64,000 bases of DNA from JAFIFT01 sp020051095 (GTDB lineage: Bacteria; Pseudomonadota; Gammaproteobacteria; Legionellales; Legionellaceae), in contig NZ_CAXMZT010000004.1 in the NCBI RefSeq assembly GCF_964199965.1, positions 124,001 to 188,000 on the forward strand, written 5' to 3'. Below are positions 35,201 through 42,715 of the stretch, piece after piece. Below the pieces are notes generated by a model that saw only the letters and a program-made list of their open reading frames with translations, was not told where the DNA came from and made no database searches. Each line of letters begins with the position of its first letter. Position 1 is the first letter of the stretch. The position numbers and the translations under genes were made by a program.

Positions 35201-35503
35201 GGTTTGGTCGTCAAACACCACCGTGATGGTAGACAGACCCACAGACGTTTTAGAGCGCACACTAACCACCCCTGGCGTGCCATTAATCGCACTTTCCAAG
35301 GGATAGGTAATTAAAGTTTCCACATCTTGTGTGGCCATACCAGGCGCTTGCGTTTGCACCACCACTTGCGGTGGGGCAAATTCGGGAAACACATCCACTG
35401 GCATTTGTTTTAAGGTATAACCACCCAGCAAACAAAGAATAATCGTTAAGGCCAAAATCAAGGGGCGATTATGTAACGACCAGGCAATTAAGTGCGTAAA
35501 CAT
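32288..35503 (-). CDS. RND heavy-metal efflux pump (HelA/CzcA-like)
   Basis: Inner-membrane proton-driven metal pump, 1071 residues with the usual two blocks of membrane helices and two large periplasmic loops. Family landmarks: VFPEFAPPQVVVQTQAPG near the start, GMAIAIGEVVDDGIITVENVVHR in the helix 4 region with its acidic residues, and LFGIAARNGIILVSHYNQL in the last third. The HME-RND class exports Cu/Ag or Zn/Co/Cd; the specificity is not clear from sequence. It follows the adaptor gene with stop and start adjacent (TAAATG). Together with its neighbours it resembles the Legionella helCBA locus. Confidence 0.93.
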   Translation of the reverse strand: MFTHLIAWSLHNRPLILALTIILCLLGGYTLKQMPVDVFPEFAPPQVVVQTQAPGMATQDVETLITYPLESAINGTPGVVSVRSKTSVGLSTITVVFDDQTDIYRNRQLVNERIQQVVNRLPPGVESPIMLPVTSAVGWLVKYALVSRTESPETLRTISDWTIRPRILALGGVASVVSLGGEVKQYQVRLIPERMLAYRISVEDVRQALTSANQNVPGAFVHQAGTEFVVSTLGRIKTLKDIKKTLIVVRNGVPITMNNVANVAFGGEIKRGDGAYNTQNAVIGTISKAYGADTVMTTAKVEKALAEIKKSLPHDVTLMTNVFRQASFIESAIHNLTRALLEGAVIVIAVLFVFLMNWRASFITFLSMPVSFVVGILVLHYFGIGINSMTLGGMAIAIGEVVDDGIITVENVVHRLRINRQEAHPLPTIQVVFDAVLEIRSSVVYATIIISLVFLPIFFLSGIAEHIFSPLAIAYIASVLGSLVVSITMVPALCYWLLVRGQEKQQDVEVGLHALSNKERHYAVEREGNHQAESETRFVLWLKKHFLTALQWSIAHCKMVLAFALSAFVFALALLPFFGTSFLPEFHEGNFIVVMSTLPGTSLNESMRLGQQVQKALLRYPQVISIAQRAGRSELDEDALPPNISEFDVLLNFDKDKSMRPDELLRRIRADLANIPGAVFNVGQFIAHRMDEVLSGVRAQVAVKIFGDNLSTLNELGQSMETLLKSVPGVVDVNKEQQIKVPQLVIQLDREKAARYGVNVGQISEDVQVLLNGVSVSSVLEGQRTFDLYLRMDKPGRDSVKNIQNMLIDAHGVGEGSNAQIPLRAVAEIALEPQPFAINRENVQRLLVVSFNVQGRDLGSVIAEVQQEVQEKIKLPTGYFIQYGGQFESQQQASRVILVFGGLVIFVMLMLLHKAFGTFREALLVMFNLPLALIGGVISLFVVSGEMSVAAMIGFITLFGIAARNGIILVSHYNQLRLQGKTREQVVIDGTMDRLVPVLMTAATAALGLIPLLWGSPAGKELERPLAQVLLGGLFTSTVLNMFVVPTVYNAIEVWREQRMQFNKTEQGEKT

Positions 35504-36472
35504 TTAGTGAGGCTCCTCTTGGTCTGAATGAGGCTTACTACTCCCACTCAACCACAAAGTATAAAGCTCACGTTGTCCTTGCGTCACAACAAGGTCGCCA
35601 GGAACTAGCCCATCTTTAATTTCTGAATACTCATCATCCACGGCACCCATTTGAACAACGACGCGATCATAAATATCCTTATTTTGCACAAAAACAAACG
35701 ACTCGTTATCTGCCTGCAACACGGCCGCATTGGGTACGGCAAGTGCTGCTTCATTACGCGCTAAAATGACGTTGGCGCGTACAAACATCCCAGGCTTTAG
35801 GAGTTTCTCTTCATTATCCAGGGTGATGCGCACATTCACGGTACGGGTTAAGGAGTCAAGATTGGGTTCAATTAAAGTCACTTGGCCTGGAAAAGTTCGC
35901 TTGGGGTAACTTAGGGCATGAATGTTCACTTCTTGCCCCACCTTAATCTTATCTAAATCTTCTTCATACACTTGAGCGATGACTAACAGTTTGTCGCGAT
36001 TGCTGATGTGAAAAAGAACGGTGTTCGGTTCAACGGCTTGACCTAAGTTAATGTTCCTTGCATCAATGATGCCTGCAATGGGTGCCGTGACCGCAACACT
36101 TGGTGGAGGATTACCCACTAATCTTGATTGCACTGTGGCTAAGCGTTGTCCTGTCTTGACATTATCCCCTAAATTCACATCAATGGCCGTCACACTTCCG
36201 CTAATCCGAATGCTAACATCCGCTTGCGCATCAGGTAACAATTGAACTTGGCCATTCAAACCCAGTATTTGTGCCATAGGACGATTGGTTGCTTCCACCA
36301 CCTTGATGTCAAGCATCTTGGTTTGCTGGGGTGTTAAATGAACTGGGCCTTTAGCTCCTCCCTCACTCACTTCAATTTCTTCTCCATGGGCAAAGCACCC
36401 TTGAATAGGAACGAATAGACTAAGAAACAGACTAATTAATGCCATCCTTCTCATGCGCTGTTGCCATCTCAT
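35504..36472 (-). CDS. RND periplasmic adaptor (HelB/CzcB-like)
   Basis: 322-residue membrane fusion protein. Signal-like start (MALISLFLSLFVPIQGCFAHG, with a possible lipobox at IQGC), then barrel-sandwich halves separated by only a very short hairpin (VNLGDNVKTGQRLATV; APIAGIIDARNINLGQAVE), and beta-barrel and proximal domains (LVIAQVYEEDLDKIKVGQEV, TVNVRITLDNEEKLLKPGMFV). It joins pump and outer-membrane channel. It overlaps the channel gene by 4 bases and abuts the pump gene. Confidence 0.9.
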   Translation of the reverse strand: MRWQQRMRRMALISLFLSLFVPIQGCFAHGEEIEVSEGGAKGPVHLTPQQTKMLDIKVVEATNRPMAQILGLNGQVQLLPDAQADVSIRISGSVTAIDVNLGDNVKTGQRLATVQSRLVGNPPPSVAVTAPIAGIIDARNINLGQAVEPNTVLFHISNRDKLLVIAQVYEEDLDKIKVGQEVNIHALSYPKRTFPGQVTLIEPNLDSLTRTVNVRITLDNEEKLLKPGMFVRANVILARNEAALAVPNAAVLQADNESFVFVQNKDIYDRVVVQMGAVDDEYSEIKDGLVPGDLVVTQGQRELYTLWLSGSSKPHSDQEEPH

Positions 36473-37806
36473 TTGCTATCCCCATTCCTTTGATACGCCA
36501 AATACGGACAAAACCCCAGGGTCTTACCAGGACCAATGGCCGTGCATAAGGCCACATACACTTGCAAATACTTTTCTAACGTGTTGAGATAAGTCGTTTG
36601 TAAATCATTTTGTTGTTTTTGTACTTGCAGCACATTCAAAAAAGAAATTTGTCCATTCTCATAAGAATCACGCGCCACTGTGACATTCTCAACCGCTAAT
36701 TTAAGAGAAACAGTTTGCGTTTCCCTAAGACTCATTTGCAGCGCTTTTAATTGCCCATAGTTACTGGTTACTTCCGTCTCAATACTTAAATTCAAAGCAC
36801 GCAAAGCCATTATTGCCTGAGTCCCTGTGTGACTTGCTTCTAAAATTCGCCCCTGATTACGATTAAACAGAGGAAGAGGCACGGAAAGAGTCACACCCAA
36901 AGTCCTATCGGCAGGTTGAGGTGGGCCCTCTTCGACCACAATTTTATCTTGTTGTACCCCAAGCCCTACCGTCCAATCAGCAAAACGCTCGGCTTTGGCC
37001 AAACGGTGATCGGCATTGGCGCGTTCAATCGATAATGCGATGGATTGACGGTCTGGACGATTTTTAAGCGCCAAGGCTTTTAAGCGGGGTAATTTAAGGA
37101 GCGTTCTCTCAGCGATAAAATCCATCTTAAGGGATAAGGGTGAATGGGCTTCTCGCCCCATCAATTGATTCAGTAGCGCATATTGGCTAATACGAAGACT
37201 ATGCAAAAGGTGCTTTTCTTGCCCGATACGCAGATACTCAATGCGTGCCGCATTCTCATCCAGCTTTGAAATTTCAGCCGCGTGATAACGGTTATGAATC
37301 ACATCAACGAGCTCTCGGTTTATCCGTAATAAGTAATTCACCTGTTGCGTGCGACGCTCGGTAATCATCGCGGCATAAAATGCATTCGCTACTTTGGCGC
37401 TTAATTGGCGCTCTGCTTCCCTGATTTCTGCCATGGCTTTCAACACATCTAAGCGCGCCACTGTCTTTTGCTTTGCAATACGCCCAGAAATCGGAAATGC
37501 TTGATTAAACCCAGCACTTCGTGAATATTCCCCTTCATCATTAAATAAGCGATCGTCGTTGTTGGAGAGGTTGAGGCTTGGATTGGGCCAAAGGCCAGCT
37601 TGTAGCAAACGGGCCTTGGTAATAGCCACATTATAACGAGCGGCTTTTAAATCCTTGTTGTTTGCAAAAGCCATTTGGGTTATTTCCTGAAGAGTCCATG
37701 CCTTCCCCGCTGTTGCCAAAGAGGCGTACAGCAACAGAAGAATGACCCGATAAGAAAACCGCCAAGCACGATGATATTCCATAAACAATGGCTCAAAGAG
37801 GTCCAT
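36469..37806 (-). CDS. Outer-membrane efflux channel (HelC/CzcC-like, TolC family)
   Basis: 445 residues. Two repeats of the outer-membrane efflux domain are visible, with helical stretches LQEITQMAFANNKDLKAARYN and NQGRILEASHTGTQAIMALR. A hydrophobic signal (VILLLLYASLATAGKA) precedes them. CzcC-type proteins form the trimeric exit duct of metal RND systems. The ATG at 37806 directly follows the stop of the DUF4156 lipoprotein gene (TAGATG), which explains its lack of a ribosome site. The channel-adaptor-pump order C-B-A is standard. Confidence 0.9.
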   Translation of the reverse strand: MDLFEPLFMEYHRAWRFSYRVILLLLYASLATAGKAWTLQEITQMAFANNKDLKAARYNVAITKARLLQAGLWPNPSLNLSNNDDRLFNDEGEYSRSAGFNQAFPISGRIAKQKTVARLDVLKAMAEIREAERQLSAKVANAFYAAMITERRTQQVNYLLRINRELVDVIHNRYHAAEISKLDENAARIEYLRIGQEKHLLHSLRISQYALLNQLMGREAHSPLSLKMDFIAERTLLKLPRLKALALKNRPDRQSIALSIERANADHRLAKAERFADWTVGLGVQQDKIVVEEGPPQPADRTLGVTLSVPLPLFNRNQGRILEASHTGTQAIMALRALNLSIETEVTSNYGQLKALQMSLRETQTVSLKLAVENVTVARDSYENGQISFLNVLQVQKQQNDLQTTYLNTLEKYLQVYVALCTAIGPGKTLGFCPYLAYQRNGDSK

Positions 37807-38181
37807 CTATTGTTTTATCTTACATCGGTAGGCTCGACCTACCATCCAATGGTCTGCCACGAAATCATTTTTGGGATTGCCTTCATAAGTTTGTTGATGT
37901 TGACTCACCAAAACCGTATTAGCACCTAATAACGCCGCTTCATTTCTTAGGATATTTCGTTCGTCCTTGATCAAATGCTCGTGTGATTGATAGGATTGGC
38001 TCATGCCATTGCGATCGTAGGCTCTGACTTCCCCTAAAAAAGTACAGCCTTTTGAGAGCTGATCTGACTGGAGAATGGTTACTTTTTCTCCTTCAGGGGT
38101 TAACTTGGCATTATAGGAACAACCCACCAGAAGTGTGGGAATTATCACCAGGAGAGTGCGTTTCATCAGATAATGAGTCAT
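37807..38181 (-). CDS. DUF4156-type lipoprotein
   Basis: 124 residues. Signal ending in the lipobox LLVGC, then LTPEGEKVTILQSDQLSKGCTFLGEV, which is the opening pattern of DUF4156 lipoproteins, with a conserved N-term VxxC pair and the late Arg-Cys. AAGGG lies 8 bases before the ATG at 38181. It is first in the RND operon and directly abuts the channel gene. Its role is unknown; an outer-membrane or stress-linked role is plausible. Confidence 0.78.
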   Translation of the reverse strand: MTHYLMKRTLLVIIPTLLVGCSYNAKLTPEGEKVTILQSDQLSKGCTFLGEVRAYDRNGMSQSYQSHEHLIKDERNILRNEAALLGANTVLVSQHQQTYEGNPKNDFVADHWMVGRAYRCKIKQ

Positions 38182-38317
38182 AAATTAATCCCTTCTTTTT
38201 ATTATTTTTATTTTCTAGTATCTCCTACCCAATGCCATTAAACAATGGGTTGTAAAATAATAGATGATGTCGTACCTGCTTCTGCAGTAAGATGACTGTT
38301 TTATGCATTCTCTTTTT

Positions 38318-39199
38318 CTAGTCAGCGATTGGATGGATACTCGTGTCGATGAGATGGTTTGTTGTTGCAAGCATTGGACTATAGACACAAACCGAGCCAT
38401 TGATTTTTCTTTGTTTTGCCGCGTAGCACGCCAAATCCGCTTCTTTGATGACGGTATTCACTGAGGTCGAGTGAGGATTCATCTGAGTGATGCCAATAGA
38501 GCAACCTAGATTAAGCTCCGATAAAATACCTTCTTTGAACAATTGTCTCGTCACAGTGATAAGATTTTCAGCAATCTTTTTCGCCTCATCGATAGAGATG
38601 TTTTCCATCACGGCAATAAACTCATCCCCACCATAACGAGCCACGATATCATCCTTTCGCAATCGCTGCGTTAGGAGTTGCCCAAATGTTTGTAACGTGT
38701 TATCTCCCGCATCATGACCATAACGGTCATTGACCGTCTTAAATTTATCCATATCAATAAAAAGAACGATAACCCATCCTCCATGCATCTTAATTTGTTG
38801 GAGCCTTGTGTTCAAAACCTCAAAAAGGGTCTCTCTGTTATGACAGCCAGTTAGCGAATCATACTGAGCATGCTGCCTTAATAGTTCGTAGCGACTTTTA
38901 AAATCAGCCATTAATTCCGCTTTTTGAATGGTCTTAGTCACCAAATGACACGAAAAATAAGTATAAGTCGCTGCTAACAAAAACACACTGCCATAAAAAT
39001 AATTAAGGCAGTGAGGGTCGACCAATAAACCATAAAAAATGCTGGCTAAATAACTGAGAATGAAGATGCCAATAAAAGAAAGAGAAACAAACCTTAGTCG
39101 CCGATAGTGATTCCCTTGTTGCACTAATCCATTGATTAAATAAGCTCCTTTAGTAAGAAAGACAATACCAAACACTATCATAACAACTGGGATAACCAT
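38318..39199 (-). CDS. Membrane-bound diguanylate cyclase (GGDEF domain)
   Basis: 293 residues. About four to five membrane helices fill the first 110 residues, then a GGDEF domain with intact catalytic motif RYGGDEF and the metal/GTP contacts (IDMDKFKTVNDRYGHDAGD). It should make cyclic di-GMP. The I-site RxxD, four residues before the motif in feedback-inhibited enzymes, reads RKDD here and is at about the correct place (RLRKDDIVARYGGDEF), so product inhibition is likely. No EAL domain is present. It stands alone between the RND operon and the copper ATPase. Confidence 0.92.
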   Translation of the reverse strand: MVIPVVMIVFGIVFLTKGAYLINGLVQQGNHYRRLRFVSLSFIGIFILSYLASIFYGLLVDPHCLNYFYGSVFLLAATYTYFSCHLVTKTIQKAELMADFKSRYELLRQHAQYDSLTGCHNRETLFEVLNTRLQQIKMHGGWVIVLFIDMDKFKTVNDRYGHDAGDNTLQTFGQLLTQRLRKDDIVARYGGDEFIAVMENISIDEAKKIAENLITVTRQLFKEGILSELNLGCSIGITQMNPHSTSVNTVIKEADLACYAAKQRKINGSVCVYSPMLATTNHLIDTSIHPIAD

Positions 39200-39337
39200 G
39201 ATTTGGCCTTAAATACAGTCTGAACTATTTCTTTAGTATAGACTTGATTTTTATTCAATGAAGTAACTGTGATGATTTTTGTTTAGCCAATACAATAAAG
39301 ACTAATCACATCTTAAGCTCATCTGACCATCCTTTTT

Positions 39338-41548
39338 TCATAGTGTCACTCTCTTTAGTCTCAGCGCATTGATAATCACTGACACTGAAGAAAGCGCCAT
39401 CGCCGCTGCTGCAATCATAGGACTTAAGAGCAAGCCGGTTAGGGGGTACAAAACCCCAGCAGCCAAAGGCACACCCAGTACATTATAAATAAAGGCGAAG
39501 AAAAGATTTTGGCGAATGTTGCTCATGGTATTTTCTGACAAACGTCGCGCTTTGGCGATACCACGCAAATCTCCATGCAACAAGGTGACCCCAGCGCTTT
39601 CGATGGCCACATCAGTGCCCGTTCCCATGGCAATACCAATGTCTGCTTTTGCCAATGCTGGGGCATCATTCACTCCATCTCCTGCCATGGCAACAATAAG
39701 ACCTTTGTCTTTTAATTCACTCACGATGCGGCTCTTGTCTTCAGGCATGATTTCAGCTACTACCTTTTTTATGCCAAGTGTACCTGCTACCGCTTCAGCT
39801 GTTTTTTTGCTATCTCCGGTGAGCATGACAATTTCAATGCCACTTTGCTGAAGTTCGTAAATGGTCTCTGGAGTACTCGATTTAATAGGGTCTTCAACCA
39901 CCAAGAGAGCTACTGTTTTACCATCAACCGCCATAAACATGACTGAGGCGCCTTTACCACGAAGTTCATCAGCCTTTTCAAAAAGAGGGGCATTATCGCT
40001 TCCATGCTCTTGCATTAATCTGGCGTTACCAATAGCAACATGATGGCCGTCTACCTGACCTACAACACCTTTTCCAGTGGGCGCTTCAAACGCTTCGACT
40101 GATCCAAGGGACAATCCTTTTTCTTTTGCAGCATGCACAATAGCATTGGCCAGCGGATGTTCACTTTGATGCTCGAGTGCCGCAGCTAATGCTAAAGCAT
40201 TATCCTCCACGAAATCATCGGTCACAATGCGTGTCAATTTAGGGTGACCTTCAGTAAGCGTGCCCGTTTTATCGACCACCAGGGTATTGACCTTCTCCAT
40301 TCGTTCCAACGCTTCGGCATTTTTAATCAATACCCCGCTTTGTGCTCCTTTTCCAACACCGACCATAATGGACATGGGCGTTGCTAAACCTAACGCACAA
40401 GGGCAAGCGATGATGAGTACGGACACAGCAGCGATTAATCCATAGCTAAGCGCTGGTTGCGGACCCAACAGTGCCCACACAATAAAAGACAGCACCGCAA
40501 CCAAAATCACAGCGGGCACAAACCATCCTGAGACGGTATCGGCTAGTCGCTGAATCGGCGCACGGCTTCGTTGGGCATCACTCACCATCTGCACAATGCG
40601 TGCAAGCATGGTATCACTGCCCACATGCAGCGCTTTCATGACAAAGCTACCCGTCTGATTAATCGTAGCACCAATAACTTTAGCGCTGGCCTCTTTAGCA
40701 ACTGGAATGGGCTCACCCGTCACCATGGATTCATCGACAAAGCTTCGGCCTTCTTGCACTTCACCATCCACTGGTATTTTTTCACCAGGCCGAACACGCA
40801 ACAAATCACCAACGACAACGTTATCCAGTGATACCTCCTCTTCACTGCCATCTTCCTTAATTCGGTGCGCACTTTCAGGGACCAATTTTAACAAGGCACG
40901 GATGGCACTACCCGTCTGCTCTCGTGCTTTTAGTTCCAACACTTGCCCTAATAAGACTAAAGCCGTAATCACTGCTGCCGCTTCAAAATAAACAGCAACT
41001 ACTCCTTCTTGACTTCGAAACGCATGGGGAAATACACCTGGCCAAATGACAGCCACCATACTGTAAATCCACGCCACACCAATACCCATGGCAATCAAGG
41101 TAAACATATTGAGTTGGCCTGTTTTTAGAGACTGCCAACTGCGCTTGAAAAAAGGCCAACCTCCCCATAACACCACTGGCGTGGCAAGAAGCAATTGGAT
41201 CCAACTGGAGCCATTACCAGAAATAAAATGCTTCAAACCATGTCCACCCATCTCCAATATCACAACAGGTATAGTTAACATCAATGCAATCCAAAATCGA
41301 CGTCTCATATCAAGATATTCAGGGCTCACAACCTCCGAAACCGTCACCGTTTCCGGTTCTAAAGCCATACCACAAAGAGGACAATGACCAGGGGCAGATT
41401 GGCGAATTTCTGGGTGCATGGGACACGTATAAACAATAGGCCCCTCCATTTTGGAAGAGGCTTGCTGAGTCTTGGGAGAATTATGTTCGTGATGACAAGC
41501 ATGTCCTTTACCAGAATGGGTATGTCCTTGATGGTGGTCGTGTTTCAT
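39338..41548 (-). CDS. copA: Cu(I)-exporting P1B-type ATPase CopA
   Basis: 736 residues. The N-terminus is His-rich (KHDHHQGHTHSGKGH) and carries a heavy-metal-binding zinc-ribbon-like motif (YTCPMHPEIRQSAPGHCPLCG) in place of an HMA domain. Eight helices include the metal-path motif IACPCALGLATP; the catalytic aspartate is in DKTGTLTEGHPK, with the HP motif SEHPLANAI and the hinge GDGVNDAPAL. The helix 8 residues MALSSVSVIINALRLKR are typical of copper pumps (MSxS). It pumps Cu(I)/Ag(I) from cytosol to periplasm. A small lipoprotein gene follows upstream on the same strand. Confidence 0.95.
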   Translation of the reverse strand: MKHDHHQGHTHSGKGHACHHEHNSPKTQQASSKMEGPIVYTCPMHPEIRQSAPGHCPLCGMALEPETVTVSEVVSPEYLDMRRRFWIALMLTIPVVILEMGGHGLKHFISGNGSSWIQLLLATPVVLWGGWPFFKRSWQSLKTGQLNMFTLIAMGIGVAWIYSMVAVIWPGVFPHAFRSQEGVVAVYFEAAAVITALVLLGQVLELKAREQTGSAIRALLKLVPESAHRIKEDGSEEEVSLDNVVVGDLLRVRPGEKIPVDGEVQEGRSFVDESMVTGEPIPVAKEASAKVIGATINQTGSFVMKALHVGSDTMLARIVQMVSDAQRSRAPIQRLADTVSGWFVPAVILVAVLSFIVWALLGPQPALSYGLIAAVSVLIIACPCALGLATPMSIMVGVGKGAQSGVLIKNAEALERMEKVNTLVVDKTGTLTEGHPKLTRIVTDDFVEDNALALAAALEHQSEHPLANAIVHAAKEKGLSLGSVEAFEAPTGKGVVGQVDGHHVAIGNARLMQEHGSDNAPLFEKADELRGKGASVMFMAVDGKTVALLVVEDPIKSSTPETIYELQQSGIEIVMLTGDSKKTAEAVAGTLGIKKVVAEIMPEDKSRIVSELKDKGLIVAMAGDGVNDAPALAKADIGIAMGTGTDVAIESAGVTLLHGDLRGIAKARRLSENTMSNIRQNLFFAFIYNVLGVPLAAGVLYPLTGLLLSPMIAAAAMALSSVSVIINALRLKRVTL

Positions 41549-41611
41549 GGTTTGCCCTACCTGTTAAGTGTGAGTATGCTTTGGCTTGATTTACCAATGC
41601 AGCGAATGGGC

Positions 41612-41779
41612 TTAATGCCCAGCACCGCCATGACCACCATGCCCACCCGCGCTGTGTCCTCCATAGCCGCCATCGACCTCTTGGGAGCCATGCTTCACTG
41701 CTCCATCGCAGGAACTCAAAAAGAATGGTCCTCCGATTAACCCAATAAGCACTGCAATCATTCTAAAGGCTTTCAACAT
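41612..41779 (-). CDS. Tiny lipoprotein with Gly/His-rich tail (55 residues)
   Basis: Reads from the ATG at 41779 to the TAA at 41612, just upstream of copA. A hydrophobic signal ends in the lipobox FLSSC, leaving a mature part of about 31 residues, beginning CDGAVKHGSQEVDGG and ending in repeats of GGH (GGHSAGGHGGHGGAGH). GGAGTATC lies before the ATG. Six histidines in the tail suggest loose Cu/Zn binding at the membrane. It is too short for usual gene callers, but ribosome site, signal and lipobox agree. One of four similar small lipoproteins in this window. Confidence 0.7.
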   Translation of the reverse strand: MLKAFRMIAVLIGLIGGPFFLSSCDGAVKHGSQEVDGGYGGHSAGGHGGHGGAGH

Positions 41780-41803
41780 GGATACTCCTTGTTAATAATC
41801 AAC

Positions 41804-42715
41804 TCATTTACGCTTACTTTTTAAAGCGGCCAGTTTGTTTTGGACTAAAACGTCCACAGCCAAACCACTCACATCAATCGCATTGGTGACATGATGAATG
41901 GTATTACACGTGATGACTTGCACCCCTTTCATCGCAGATAATAGAGAATAAGCGTCTTCTGCAAACAGCGCATGCACACCAATACAAACGATGGACTTGC
42001 TCCCTGCTTGTTGTAAATGCTTCACCGTCTCTACCATGGTTCTGGCGGTGGAAATGATGTCATCGACGAGCACGAGTGTCGAAGATTCGAGCTCAGGAAT
42101 ATAGGGTACTGAAATAGTCACCTCTTTATCACCATGCCGAATCTTTTCCAAAATCGCATAAGGAAAACGACCTTTTTCTGCAATATCGGCAACCCACTGC
42201 TCACTTTCCATATCAGGACCAATAAGAATTGGCTTAGGAACATGATGTTTGATCCATGTGGCAATCATCGATGTGGCATGCAAAACAAAAGTGGGAATTG
42301 AGTAGATTTCATCTAAAGAGTGATAGCGATGCAAGTGCGGATCAATCGTCATGAGCCAATCGAATGAAGTGGATAAAATGTCCGCAAAATAACGTGAAGT
42401 AATTCCTTCTCCTTCGTGAAAACGTTTATCTTGCCGTAGGTAGGAAAGATAAGGAGCAATCAAACCGATTTTTTTAGCCCCCAACTCTTTAGCCGTTTTG
42501 GCAAAAAACAACAAAGGCAGTATTTTTTCATCCGGCTGGTTTAAACTGTCCACCACCATAATGCTGCGATTTTTAACCTCTGAATCAATTTTTAAGTACC
42601 ATTCTGTATCAGGAAAACGGTGGAATGTGACCTTACCCACTTCCACTTGAAGTGTCTTTTGAAATTGTCCGGCAATTTCTGAAGAATCAAATAATGAACA
42701 TAACAGAGGCTTCAA
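41804..42715 (-). CDS. Ribose-phosphate pyrophosphokinase (PRPP synthetase)-like protein
   Basis: 303 residues from a TTG at 42715 that has TAGGAG 7 bases before it and overlaps the stop of the phosphorylase gene. Two phosphoribosyltransferase-like halves: YLSYLRQDKRFHEGEGITSRYFA holds the ATP/PRPP loop, DPHLHRY resembles the catalytic DxHxxx region, and LVDDIISTARTM is the PRPP-binding motif. It would make PRPP from ribose 5-phosphate, or act on related sugar phosphates. It is divergent from housekeeping Prs and sits beside an AMP-phosphorylase-type gene, so a role in NMP or ribose-phosphate turnover is likely (inference). Confidence 0.85.
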   Translation of the reverse strand: MKPLLCSLFDSSEIAGQFQKTLQVEVGKVTFHRFPDTEWYLKIDSEVKNRSIMVVDSLNQPDEKILPLLFFAKTAKELGAKKIGLIAPYLSYLRQDKRFHEGEGITSRYFADILSTSFDWLMTIDPHLHRYHSLDEIYSIPTFVLHATSMIATWIKHHVPKPILIGPDMESEQWVADIAEKGRFPYAILEKIRHGDKEVTISVPYIPELESSTLVLVDDIISTARTMVETVKHLQQAGSKSIVCIGVHALFAEDAYSLLSAMKGVQVITCNTIHHVTNAIDVSGLAVDVLVQNKLAALKSKRK

